The notes under the pieces are model-generated. The model was given only the letters and a program-made list of their open reading frames with translations, was not told the origin of the DNA and ran no database searches. A stretch of DNA of 64,000 nt from JAAURB01 sp049649525. GTDB lineage: Bacteria; Cyanobacteriota; Cyanobacteriia; Cyanobacteriales; Microcoleaceae. How positions within the stretch are numbered: position 1 is the first letter of the stretch; every line of letters begins with the position of its first letter. This document shows, piece after piece, positions 1 to 8,569 of the stretch. Location: contig JBARZE010000010.1 in assembly GCA_049649525.1 (NCBI GenBank), positions 1-64,000 on the forward strand. The letters are read 5' to 3'. A program made the translations under genes and the position numbers.

Positions 1-87
1 AAGTAATAAGCAATAAGTAAGAAGTAATAAGTAGAATCCATGACGATAATCAAAGGTTTATACTCATTACTCCTTACTCTTTACTCT
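1..87. repeat. AT-rich short-word repeat downstream of gcvP
   Basis: The stretch consists of imperfect repeats of words such as AAGTAATAAG and their complement (ACTCATTACTCCTTACTC). The two halves can pair as a weak inverted repeat. The same words recur near 38990-39030 and 46200-46235, so this is a dispersed low-complexity repeat and not a gene. Confidence 0.6.
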
Positions 88-3000
88 TTACTTACTATAC
101 GCTTCCATTGGTAAACAAGAACAGACGAAATTGCGATCGCCAAAAGCATTATCAATTCGTCCCACAGACGGCCAGAATTTATGTTCTTTTGTCCAGGATG
201 CAGGATAAGCGGCCTTTTGACGAGAATAAGGATGATTCCATTCATCACTAATTAACGTTTCTGCCGTGTGGGGGGCATTCTTTAAAACGTTATCGGTTTC
301 GTCCATTTCCCCCGCTTCAATTGCCGCTATTTCTGTGCGAATAGAAATCATCGCCTCACAAAAACGATCTAATTCCGCAATAGATTCACTTTCCGTGGGT
401 TCAACCATCATTGTCCCAGCAACAGGCCAAGAAATAGTCGGGGCATGAAACCCATAATCCATCAACCGTTTAGCGATATCATCCACTTCAATATTAGCGG
501 ATTTTTTCAATCCCCGTAGGTCTAGAATACATTCATGGGCAATTAATCCATGTTGACCTTTATACAGAATGGGATAAGCATCTTTTAACTGATGCGCCAT
601 ATAATTGGCATTGAGAATAGCTAATTTTGTTGCTTCAGTTAAGCCTGTAGTTCCCATCATGGCAATATACATCCAGGAAATTACCAAAATACTCGGACTT
701 CCCCAAGGGGCAGCAGAAACCGCCCCGGTTACCTCTTCCCCTACTTCTTTCTGTACAGACGTTACATGTAACGTCTCTACGCCTGTCTTAACAACCGCAT
801 GACCCGGTAAAAACGGGATTAAATGAGACTGAACCCCAATTGGCCCCATGCCTGGGCCGCCGCCACCGTGAGGGATACAGAAGGTTTTGTGTAAATTCAG
901 GTGACAGACATCTGCGCCGTAGTCTCCGGGACGACATAACCCCACTTGGGCATTCATATTTGCCCCATCTAGGTAAACTTGACCGCCGTGATGATGAATA
1001 ATATCGCAAATTTCAGCAATACTTTCTTCAAATACGCCGTGAGTCGAAGGATAGGTCACCATCAACGCCGCTAAATTGTCGCTATGTTTTTCGGCTTTGG
1101 TTTGCAGGTCAGTTACATCAATATTTCCTTGTTTATCGCATTTCACCGCAACGACTTTCATCCCTGCCATCACTGCACTTGCGGGGTTTGTACCGTGAGC
1201 AGATTCCGGGATTAAACAAATTTTACGATGATGTTCGCCGCGAGAGTTATGATAATCTCGGATAACTAATAATCCGGCATATTCTCCTTGCGACCCGGCA
1301 TTGGGTTGTAGAGAAATTCCAGAAAATCCGGTAATTTCAGCTAACCATTTTTCTAATTGTTGGAAGAGAATTTGATATCCTTGAGTTTGAGACGTGGGGG
1401 CAAAAGGATGTAATTTACCAAACTCTGGCCAAGTGACAGGCATCATTTCAGCCGCCGCATTTAACTTCATCGTACAAGAACCCAACGGTATCATTGAAGT
1501 GGTTAAAGATAAATCTTTTGTTTCCAAACGATGCAGATAACGCATTAATTCCGTTTCAGAATGATAGCTATTGAAAACCGGATGAGTCAGATAGTCAGAC
1601 TTTCGTTGTAATGCGGTTGGAATGGGTGAGTCTGTAGACAGTTGAGACATCTCAAACGGTAACTTATCGCTTCCGGCGAATATCTGCAATAAATCAACTA
1701 AATCACTAACTGTAGTTGTTTCATCTAAACTAATACCAACAGTATTATTATCAAAAATTCGCAGATTAATTTGCCGTGATATTGCCGCATCTTGGATATC
1801 TTGTAAAGATTTATCCCCTAACTCAATTTTGAGAGTATCAAAAAATGCTTCATCAGCCAGAGTATAGCCTAACTGTTTTAACCCCGATGCCAATATTACC
1901 GTTAACTGATGGATGCGTTGACTGATTTGTTTGAGTCCTTGCGGCCCGTGATACACTGCATACATACTCGCTATCACTGCAAGCAATACCTGGGCAGTAC
2001 AGATATTACTGGTGGCTTTATCGCGACGGATATGTTGTTCACGAGTTTGTAATGCTAAACGTAACGCAGGTTTACCTTGGGCATCTTGAGACATTCCCAC
2101 AATACGTCCGGGGACTTGCCGTTTAAACGCTTCTTTTGTCGCAAAATAGGCTGCATGAGGACCACCATATCCTAAAGGTACACCAAATCGTTGCGTACTT
2201 CCAACAACAATATCCGCGCCAAATTCTCCCGGTGGCGTTAACAAAGTTAAGCTTAAAATATCCGCCGCAACCGTAACAATAGCTTTATTCTCGTGGGCTT
2301 TTTCAATAAATTCTTGATAGTCGTGAATACTGCCGTCTGTCGCGGGATATTGGAGTAACGCCCCGAAAATCGGTGTATTAAAGTCAAACGTGCGATAATC
2401 TGCAATAATAACTTCAATATCTAGAGGATTTGCCCGCGTTTGAATCACATCAATGGTTTGCGGATGACAATCTTCCGAGACAAAAAAGGCATTTGCTTTA
2501 GTTTTGCATACACCCTGACTCATACTCATCGCTTCAGCCGCTGCGGTGGCTTCATCCAATAAAGACGCATTGGCTATTTCCATCCCCGTTAAATCAATAA
2601 TTAGGGTTTGGAAATTGAGTAAAGCTTCTAACCGTCCTTGGGCAATTTCAGCTTGATAAGGGGTATATGCAGTATACCAACCCGGATTTTCTAGAATATT
2701 ACGCTGAATCACAGGTGGCGTGATACAGTCCGAATAACCCATGCCAATATATGACCGAAAGATACTATTTTTTGCAGCGATATCTTTCAGGTAAGCCAAG
2801 GCAGCAGCTTCAGTTAACGGTTGAGGTAAATTCAGCGGTTGTTTTAAACGAATGGCAGCAGGAACCGTTTTATCAATCAGTTGATCTAAACTATTAATAC
2901 CCAGAACATCCAACATTTGTTGAATTTCATTCGCTTCAGAACCCAGATGGCGATGAATAAAAGAATCTGCTACAGCTAAAGATACAGTACCCATCTCCTG

Positions 3001-3093
3001 TTTAGACAAAGACTGAGGTTTGTTTTCTGTGTTTGCTTTTGAGGACAGGGTTTGAGAATCTGTGTTCACTTGAGTTGAATTGAAATCCAGCAT
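88..3093 (-). CDS. gcvP: Glycine dehydrogenase (decarboxylating), P-protein
   Basis: This is the P-protein of the glycine cleavage system. It decarboxylates glycine with pyridoxal phosphate and passes the aminomethyl group to the lipoyl H-protein, and in cyanobacteria it serves photorespiratory glycine recycling. The product is 1001 residues, normal for the fused single-chain form. The N-terminal half holds FIHRHLG and GMGYSD; the C-terminal half holds the PLP site NLHKTFCIPHGGGG with Lys736, then AVSAAPWGS. A short segment around residues 770-785 (GVETLHVTSVQKEVG) just before AVSAAPWG is not what I expect in the family. It is encoded by a palindromic dispersed repeat read in frame. No other gcv gene is nearby. 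The start ATG at 3093 has a TATAAT about 19 bases upstream. Confidence 0.97.
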   Translation of the reverse strand: MLDFNSTQVNTDSQTLSSKANTENKPQSLSKQEMGTVSLAVADSFIHRHLGSEANEIQQMLDVLGINSLDQLIDKTVPAAIRLKQPLNLPQPLTEAAALAYLKDIAAKNSIFRSYIGMGYSDCITPPVIQRNILENPGWYTAYTPYQAEIAQGRLEALLNFQTLIIDLTGMEIANASLLDEATAAAEAMSMSQGVCKTKANAFFVSEDCHPQTIDVIQTRANPLDIEVIIADYRTFDFNTPIFGALLQYPATDGSIHDYQEFIEKAHENKAIVTVAADILSLTLLTPPGEFGADIVVGSTQRFGVPLGYGGPHAAYFATKEAFKRQVPGRIVGMSQDAQGKPALRLALQTREQHIRRDKATSNICTAQVLLAVIASMYAVYHGPQGLKQISQRIHQLTVILASGLKQLGYTLADEAFFDTLKIELGDKSLQDIQDAAISRQINLRIFDNNTVGISLDETTTVSDLVDLLQIFAGSDKLPFEMSQLSTDSPIPTALQRKSDYLTHPVFNSYHSETELMRYLHRLETKDLSLTTSMIPLGSCTMKLNAAAEMMPVTWPEFGKLHPFAPTSQTQGYQILFQQLEKWLAEITGFSGISLQPNAGSQGEYAGLLVIRDYHNSRGEHHRKICLIPESAHGTNPASAVMAGMKVVAVKCDKQGNIDVTDLQTKAEKHSDNLAALMVTYPSTHGVFEESIAEICDIIHHHGGQVYLDGANMNAQVGLCRPGDYGADVCHLNLHKTFCIPHGGGGPGMGPIGVQSHLIPFLPGHAVVKTGVETLHVTSVQKEVGEEVTGAVSAAPWGSPSILVISWMYIAMMGTTGLTEATKLAILNANYMAHQLKDAYPILYKGQHGLIAHECILDLRGLKKSANIEVDDIAKRLMDYGFHAPTISWPVAGTMMVEPTESESIAELDRFCEAMISIRTEIAAIEAGEMDETDNVLKNAPHTAETLISDEWNHPYSRQKAAYPASWTKEHKFWPSVGRIDNAFGDRNFVCSCLPMEAYSK
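757..776. repeat. 20-bp perfect palindrome inside gcvP
   Basis: AGACGTTACATGTAACGTCT is its own reverse complement. A related 22-bp palindrome with the same 14-bp core occurs at 29750-29771. Here it lies inside gcvP and keeps the reading frame, adding residues roughly 773-779 in a loop before the conserved AVSAAPWG segment. Confidence 0.85.
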
Positions 3094-3111
3094 GAAAGTC
3101 TAACTGAAAAT

Positions 3112-3117
3112 ATTATA
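3112..3117 (-). promoter_or_regulatory. Possible gcvP -10 box
   Basis: On the minus strand a perfect TATAAT lies 19 bases upstream of the gcvP ATG. No good -35 box is visible at 17 bases (AGAGAC), and the implied leader would be only about 12 bases, so this is tentative. Confidence 0.35.
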
Positions 3118-3397
3118 AGGTTAACAGTGGAATTGTCTCTGTTACGACAAAGACGTTCCGTAAGAGAACGCCTGATTGCACTAAATCAATATGGGGTGAT
3201 GGAATAGAGTTGAGAACTAAGTAAACAAACCTAGCCCAACTTACATTACAGGATATCGATTTTCTCTAAAATTTGCCAGTATTGTCGGATACAAATGAGT
3301 AATTCAGCATCGGGGACGGCTAGACTTACAGACTTGCATCCTTGCCTTAGACAGTTAATTGATGATTTGAAAAACGTGAAGGAGATGAATTGAAATA

Positions 3398-3571
3398 GAC
3401 CTCTCCCCATCCCCTCTCACCTCTCCCTAGCCCTCTCCTACGAGGAGAGGGAAATTGTGTCCCAAACGAACTATTTATTAATCGAGAGGGGCAATTAACC
3501 CCTGATTTTCCTGGACTCCTAAACGATCTTTTTCGGCATTCCCCTCCTCGTAGGAGGGGTTAGGGGAGGTC
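3398..3571. repeat. MITE-like inverted repeat element, copy A
   Basis: The element starts GACCTCTCCCC and ends GGGGAGGTC, giving terminal inverted repeats. Each arm carries an inner palindrome (CCCTCTCCTACGAGGAGAGGG-like left, CCCCTCCTCGTAGGAGGGG right). It has no coding capacity. Related copies lie at 5362-5515 and 35071-35216. Copies A and B bracket the NACHT gene. The rest of the gap 3118-3674 shows no gene. Confidence 0.8.
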
Positions 3572-3674
3572 ATCCAACTCATGTTGAAAAGTATCGGAAA
3601 ATGACAATTAGAAAAGTGTAGATATTATAGGAATAACGAAACTGTTAGCAAGTTAACTGATTGAGATTACCGAT

Positions 3675-5351
3675 ATGTCGAGTCATGAATTTAATGCAGA
3701 CAAGTTAAAGAAAAAACCTCTAAAAGAACGAGATTCTATACAACAAAAAATGCTGCATTGGGTAGAAACTGAAGTTGAAAAACGCCTACAACAATCTTTG
3801 CATAATCGAGTTTATATTGTTTTAGATCAAGAAAATGATTCAGAACAGGTACAACATCCTTGGGAAATTGATATTAAACTTGGAGAACAACCTAGTTATC
3901 CATTATCTAAAGATACTCCGATTGAACAAGTATTTAACCGTGCTGATATTGCTGGACGATTATTAATTTTAGGTGCGCCGGGTTCGGGTAAAACCACAAT
4001 GTTATTAAAGTTAGCAGAACAGTTAGTTATACGGGCAAAAGATAACTCAGATTATCCTATTCCAGTTTTATTTAATCTATCCTCATGGAAAGCAGAAACA
4101 CAAACTATTAAAGATTGGATGATAAGTGATCTGAAAGCTAAATATGGGGTGCGTCAAGATATTGCAAAAATATGGATTGAAGAAGAAAAAATAATTCCTT
4201 TGTTGGATGGTTTAGATGAATTAGAGGCAGAAAGACAAGAAAAATGTGTTCAAGCTATTAATGAGTTTCTGAAGCCTGCAATTTGGTCAAGAGAATTAGT
4301 GATTTGTTCTCGTCTAGAAGAATATCAATATTATTCCAAAAAGATAAGATTAAATAGTTCAATTATTCTGAAGCCTTTAACTACAGAAAAAATTAAAGAG
4401 TATGTCTTAAAAACAGAAGGTGATAATTTATGGAATCATATCAATACAGATTTAGATTTAATGGGATTAGCAAAAAATCCTCTATTTTTAAATATAATTA
4501 TTTTATCCTATCAAGAAATCTCTTTTGAGCGCTGGAATCAATTTAAATCCTCAGAGCATCGGCAAAGCTATCTATTTGATGCTTATATTCAACGGATGTT
4601 AAAGCGATCTTATAAAGGAAAACAGAAACCCTATAAAGATAAAGAGACATTATTTTGGCTGGGATGGTTAGCTAAACAACTAATTCAGGAATATAACACT
4701 GAGTTTTTGATTGAAAAAATGCAGCTTATCTGGTTAGAAAATCAATATAAAAAAATAACTGACGGGGTAATTATCGGAATAATTGTTGGACTGATTTACG
4801 GGGTAATTGTTGGGCTAATTTACGGGGTAATTGGTGATTTCGTTTTTGGACTGATTCACGGGGTAATTGCAGGACTGATTTATGGGGTAATTGCAGAACT
4901 AATTTATGGGCTGACTTTTGGCTTGATTGGTGGACTAATTACAGGACTGATTAGAGGCTTAAAAAGCCCAATAATTGAATATAAAAATACTCAATACCAG
5001 GGAATTAAGCAAGTTATTAAAAATACTATCGTACAGACACGTCTTGTCTTTCTACCCTGTTGTGGACTTCTCTATCTATTATCAATAACTGAAGGACTAG
5101 CTAATATTTTTGATATCTTAGTTTTAGGTTTTGGATTTACCTTACTATTTAATAGTGTTTGTGGTGGTAGTATAATTTTTAGAATTAAACACTTTTCTCT
5201 GCGCTTAGTTCTGTGGTTTAATCGTTATATCCCCTGGAATTATGCCCGCTTTCTCAACTATTCTACAAACCGTTTATTCTTACAACGAGTTGGGGGTGGA
5301 TATCGATTTGTTCACGATTTATTGAGACAACATTTTGCTGAGAAATATTGA
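3675..5351 (+). CDS. NACHT-family NTPase with glycine-zipper membrane segment
   Basis: This is a STAND-type signalling NTPase of 558 residues. Visible parts are an N-terminal region (1-75), a Walker A GAPGSGKT at about 100-107, a Walker B IIPLLDGLDELE at about 173-184, and a helical region to about 360. Residues 364-429 are a hydrophobic run built of GVI.GLIY units of about 8 residues, encoded by a near-24-bp DNA repeat. It looks like a membrane-inserting glycine zipper and is followed by further hydrophobic stretches (about 455-510) and a basic/aromatic C-terminus. No leucine-rich, WD40 or TPR sensor domain is present, so the usual C-terminal sensor is replaced by membrane sequence. NACHT proteins in bacteria include antiphage effectors; a defence role here is inference. 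It stands alone between two MITE-like copies and its codons are AT-richer than those of gpmI or psaE. Confidence 0.85.
   Translation: MSSHEFNADKLKKKPLKERDSIQQKMLHWVETEVEKRLQQSLHNRVYIVLDQENDSEQVQHPWEIDIKLGEQPSYPLSKDTPIEQVFNRADIAGRLLILGAPGSGKTTMLLKLAEQLVIRAKDNSDYPIPVLFNLSSWKAETQTIKDWMISDLKAKYGVRQDIAKIWIEEEKIIPLLDGLDELEAERQEKCVQAINEFLKPAIWSRELVICSRLEEYQYYSKKIRLNSSIILKPLTTEKIKEYVLKTEGDNLWNHINTDLDLMGLAKNPLFLNIIILSYQEISFERWNQFKSSEHRQSYLFDAYIQRMLKRSYKGKQKPYKDKETLFWLGWLAKQLIQEYNTEFLIEKMQLIWLENQYKKITDGVIIGIIVGLIYGVIVGLIYGVIGDFVFGLIHGVIAGLIYGVIAELIYGLTFGLIGGLITGLIRGLKSPIIEYKNTQYQGIKQVIKNTIVQTRLVFLPCCGLLYLLSITEGLANIFDILVLGFGFTLLFNSVCGGSIIFRIKHFSLRLVLWFNRYIPWNYARFLNYSTNRLFLQRVGGGYRFVHDLLRQHFAEKY
4764..4961 (+). 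repeat. Tandem coding repeat for glycine-zipper segment
   Basis: Imperfect repeats of a unit like GGACTGATTTACGGGGTAAT run through the NACHT gene, with a basic period of 24 bp and some 36-bp units. They encode repeated GVI.GLIY octapeptides. Such repeats can expand or contract by slippage, which would change the length of the membrane segment. Confidence 0.75.
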
Positions 5352-5361
5352 TAGTAAAATA

Positions 5362-5515
5362 GACCTCTCCCCAGCCCTCTCCTGCCATGAGAGGGAGCGA
5401 ATTCGGGGATTTTGTCGAGGGTTAGAGAGGCAAATAATCTCTATTTTTTCGTCAAATAATTTAGCTTTTTTCACACTTCTTATTCCTCTCCTTTTAGGAG
5501 GGGCTAGGGGAGGTC
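5362..5515. repeat. MITE-like inverted repeat element, copy B
   Basis: It begins GACCTCTCCCC ten bases after the NACHT stop codon and ends GGGGAGGTC. It is shorter than copy A (154 versus 174 bp), with the same terminal words and a weaker inner palindrome on the left (CCTCTCCTGCCATGAGAGG). Confidence 0.8.
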
Positions 5516-5533
5516 ATTAAACCTACGTTAAAA

Positions 5534-6214
5534 TTAATCAACAGAAACAGACCATCCTAAACGTGTGGGTTGTTGATATATTTTTTTAAGAGTATTAATA
5601 TCTCGAATAGAAATAGCGGGCGGTTGCCCTACTTGAGAAAAATACATCACATCCGTTTCAACCGGACTATGTCCCCAAATTCCTAATGCATGACCCATTT
5701 CATGACGAATAGCCGCCTTAATATATTTCCCCGTTTGCGTCGGACTCAGCCAAATTGTAAATTGATGAGATAACATTTTTTCACCGTTATCTGTTTCTTC
5801 AATATCCACCTGATAACGAGTTTCAGCCGAACTTGCCCGTAGGTTCCCTGGTTCTAGGGGTGGACGACGAGACCAAATTTGAATATCGGCTGTATCTGCC
5901 GTTTCAACCACCTGCAACGGTAAATAATCATTCCACTCCAAAACAGCTTCTATCACCTGTTCTTGCCACTGCTGCGGGTTGCTAGTTGGACGTTCAACAT
6001 AGACCTGTACCGGAAACCGCGTCCAAACTAAAGAACCCACATTCGGTGTTTCTATTTGATCAAAATAATCATCTGTATTCTCTGGTTGCCATTGGGCTAA
6101 ACTGGGCGGTAACGGATGCGGTTGTAACGGAACTGTTGCATCTTGAGACTGAGCAACCACAGAAGTTAGTAATATAAATAATATAGATAAAACTACTATT
6201 TTGTTAAACTTCAA
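5534..6214 (-). CDS. Secreted matrixin-like zinc metalloprotease
   Basis: The 226-residue product starts with a signal peptide (residues 1-22, ending near VVAQSQ). The C-terminal half has the metzincin zinc motif HEMGHALGIWGH (HExxHxxGxxH) at about residues 168-179, followed by the Met-turn DVMYF. This places it in the matrixin/M10 fold, and it should act in the periplasm or outside the cell. No propeptide cysteine switch is obvious. It lies 176 bp downstream of secG on the same strand, so it may be its own unit. Substrate is unknown. Confidence 0.8.
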   Translation of the reverse strand: MKFNKIVVLSILFILLTSVVAQSQDATVPLQPHPLPPSLAQWQPENTDDYFDQIETPNVGSLVWTRFPVQVYVERPTSNPQQWQEQVIEAVLEWNDYLPLQVVETADTADIQIWSRRPPLEPGNLRASSAETRYQVDIEETDNGEKMLSHQFTIWLSPTQTGKYIKAAIRHEMGHALGIWGHSPVETDVMYFSQVGQPPAISIRDINTLKKIYQQPTRLGWSVSVD

Positions 6215-6390
6215 CTTTAAAAAAATAGAAGATAATCGTTTTTTGAGAAACTTTCCCTTTGTACCCTTTGTCTCGAGCGTAGTTCAATTCAATCATAAGC
6301 TGAGATGGTTGCAGCCCAACGTTTTAATCAACATCATCAACAACCCATCTCAACCATCCACCGAACCCTACAGCCCGGTTAATTCAAAGT

Positions 6391-6624
6391 TTATGAACTG
6401 ATCCAACCCGCACTTAAAATAATCGTTAAGCCAATAAACGTAACTGCCAACATCCAAGTAATTCGGTTAAGCGTTGTTTCTGCACTTTTTGCACTACTAA
6501 ATAATTGAGCTTGTCCCCCAATACCCCCCAAACCATCACCTTTAGGACTATGCAATAGCACAAGAATAATTAAGCCCAACGCGGATATAGACCAAATGGC
6601 CTGCAAAATATCAGTAATTGCCAT
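6391..6624 (-). CDS. secG: Preprotein translocase subunit SecG
   Basis: SecG is the small membrane subunit of the SecYEG channel. The 77-residue product has two predicted membrane helices (about 8-25 and 55-74) joined by a glycine-rich loop with GDGLGGIGGQAQLFSSAKSA, the family signature. It lies 57 bp downstream of gpmI on the same strand and is probably co-transcribed with it; I recall this pair being common in cyanobacteria. Confidence 0.92.
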   Translation of the reverse strand: MAITDILQAIWSISALGLIILVLLHSPKGDGLGGIGGQAQLFSSAKSAETTLNRITWMLAVTFIGLTIILSAGWISS

Positions 6625-6681
6625 AGTTTATTGAATAAAAGCTTAAATGAGCAATATTTGATTGTAACACTGTGGCACAGA

Positions 6682-8280
6682 TTAAACTCTAACTTTCATC
6701 GGAGTCCGATTCTGTCGCACTTCAAACTCCGTCGGCAAAATCATTGTACGTCCCGTCATTTCCGGGGGTTGAGGCAAGTTTAAAATCTGTAGAATAGTCG
6801 GGGCAACATCAGCCAAACAACCATCATTGCGTAAAGGAACTTCTGTGCCATGACCGGGGATTTTACGTTTTTCACCTTCTACTAAGATAAACGGTACCGG
6901 GTTAGTGGTGTGAGCGGTCCAGGGGTTACCCTTCTCATCCTTCATGTATTCAGCATTGCCGTGATCGGCGATAATAATAGCGGTTCCCCCAGCTTGACTA
7001 ATACTCTGAAGCAGTTCCCCAATACATTTATCCACTTTCTCAACAGCCGTTACCGCTGCATTAATCATGCCCGTATGCCCCACCATATCAGGATTGGCAT
7101 AATTAATCACAATTAAAGAATAGACCTCTTTTTCTATGGCTGCGATCGCCATATCGGTTACTGCATCGGCCGACATTTCCGGTTTAAGATCATAAGTCGC
7201 CACAGACGGACTCGGGACTAATTCGCGATCTTCTCCTTCAAAAGGTTGTTCTAAACCCCCATTAAAGAAATAGGTAACATGAGCATACTTCTCTGTTTCG
7301 GCTGTGCGCAACTGTTTCAACCCATTTTCTGCGATCACTTGACCCAGAATTTTATCTAAATTTTGAGGTGCAAACGCCACTAAAACGGGAAAATTAGGAT
7401 CATATTGAGTAAAAGTGACAAACGTTAAAGGCTGAATTAAGTCTCGCTGAAAGCCTGTAAACTCTGGATCTACAAATACTTGGGTTAGTTGCCGCGCCCT
7501 GTCTGGACGGAAATTGAAGAAAATCACCCCATCTCCCGGTTCAACTGCGCCTGGGGCAATACGAGTCGGTAGAATAAACTCATCCGTTATCCCTTCAGCG
7601 TAACAACTTTGTACCACTTCTGTGGCTGAACGTTCCGGTTCATCTGTATGAGTTGTCAGGACTTGATACGCTTTTTCGACTCGATCCCAACGTTTATCTC
7701 GATCCATGGCATAGTAACGACCTGAGATAGTGACAATACGCCCGATGCCAACTTTTTCTGTATATTGTTCAATTTTTTGCAGAGACACAATCCCATCTTT
7801 GGGGTTAGTATCTCGACCATCAGTAATGGCATGGATACAAACCTCTGTTACTCCGTGGGCTTTGGCAGTATCAAGTAAACCAAATAGATGATTGAGATGG
7901 GAATGAACCCCCCCTTCAGAAGATAAACCAATTAAATGTAACTTACTCTTTCTTTGAGACACGTCCTGACAAACTTTTACCAGTGCGGCATTTTGCTGAA
8001 TTGTACCCTCTTCAACCGCATCAGAAATCCGAACTAATTCCTGCGGCACAACTCGTCCGGCGCCAATATTCAGGTGACCCACTTCTGAGTTACCCATTTG
8101 ACCTTCTGGCAGTCCGACAGCTTTGCCCGAGGCTTGAATTAAAGTACTGGGATAAGCAGTCCACAGGCTATCTAATACAGGGGTCTTACCAACAGCGATA
8201 GCATTTCCGTCCGTTGTTTCACGATAGCCCCAACCATCTAAAATGATGAGTACAACAGGAGAGACAGACATTCGTGCCAT
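6682..8280 (-). CDS. gpmI: 2,3-bisphosphoglycerate-independent phosphoglycerate mutase
   Basis: The enzyme interconverts 3- and 2-phosphoglycerate through a phosphoserine intermediate with bound Mn. The 532-residue length is typical. VVLIILDGWGYRE near the N-terminus supplies the metal-binding aspartate, MGNSEVGHLNIGAGR holds the phospho-accepting Ser65, and GVHSHLNHL, DGRDT, FNFRPDRARQ and ADHGNAEYM follow in the expected order. The start is the ATG at 8280; a second ATG three codons in (8271) is equally possible. It heads the gpmI-secG pair. Confidence 0.97.
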   Translation of the reverse strand: MARMSVSPVVLIILDGWGYRETTDGNAIAVGKTPVLDSLWTAYPSTLIQASGKAVGLPEGQMGNSEVGHLNIGAGRVVPQELVRISDAVEEGTIQQNAALVKVCQDVSQRKSKLHLIGLSSEGGVHSHLNHLFGLLDTAKAHGVTEVCIHAITDGRDTNPKDGIVSLQKIEQYTEKVGIGRIVTISGRYYAMDRDKRWDRVEKAYQVLTTHTDEPERSATEVVQSCYAEGITDEFILPTRIAPGAVEPGDGVIFFNFRPDRARQLTQVFVDPEFTGFQRDLIQPLTFVTFTQYDPNFPVLVAFAPQNLDKILGQVIAENGLKQLRTAETEKYAHVTYFFNGGLEQPFEGEDRELVPSPSVATYDLKPEMSADAVTDMAIAAIEKEVYSLIVINYANPDMVGHTGMINAAVTAVEKVDKCIGELLQSISQAGGTAIIIADHGNAEYMKDEKGNPWTAHTTNPVPFILVEGEKRKIPGHGTEVPLRNDGCLADVAPTILQILNLPQPPEMTGRTMILPTEFEVRQNRTPMKVRV

Positions 8281-8569
8281 GCTGAGTTACCTTTTCGCTT
8301 CTTGCATTTCAATCGACATAATACCATCGACTAAGCCCAAAAGGTGTTACAAGCGGGTACAAAATTAAAGAGTTTGGGAAAATATTATGATTGACTCGCT
8401 ATTTTTCGATCATTTATGATGGGACTCGAACCCCTGAACCCATCTCCCTGTCTTCAATCCCTGCTGCATAAAAATTTAAAGCAAAATCTATATCTCGGAC
8501 ATCTCAAAAACAATTTCTGTGGGGTATCCTTAGAGTGATAATAAAACTGCTATGTTTTAGGGGCAAGTC

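Noticed and set aside
3094..3250. Glycine riboswitch upstream of gcvP
   Set aside because: No conserved core elements of the glycine riboswitch could be found on the minus strand.
3398..5515. Complete transposon with transposase
   Set aside because: No transposase gene or catalytic triad is found in or next to any of the three MITE-like copies in this window.
5335..5520. Open frame across the end of the NACHT gene and the MITE-like copy
   Set aside because: It is formed by the repeat itself, has no family, and overlaps the NACHT stop.
8411..8490. tRNA-like sequence on the minus strand (GGTTCGAGTCCC)
   Set aside because: The T-loop word is present but the T-stem has only three pairs and no acceptor, D or anticodon stems form around it.
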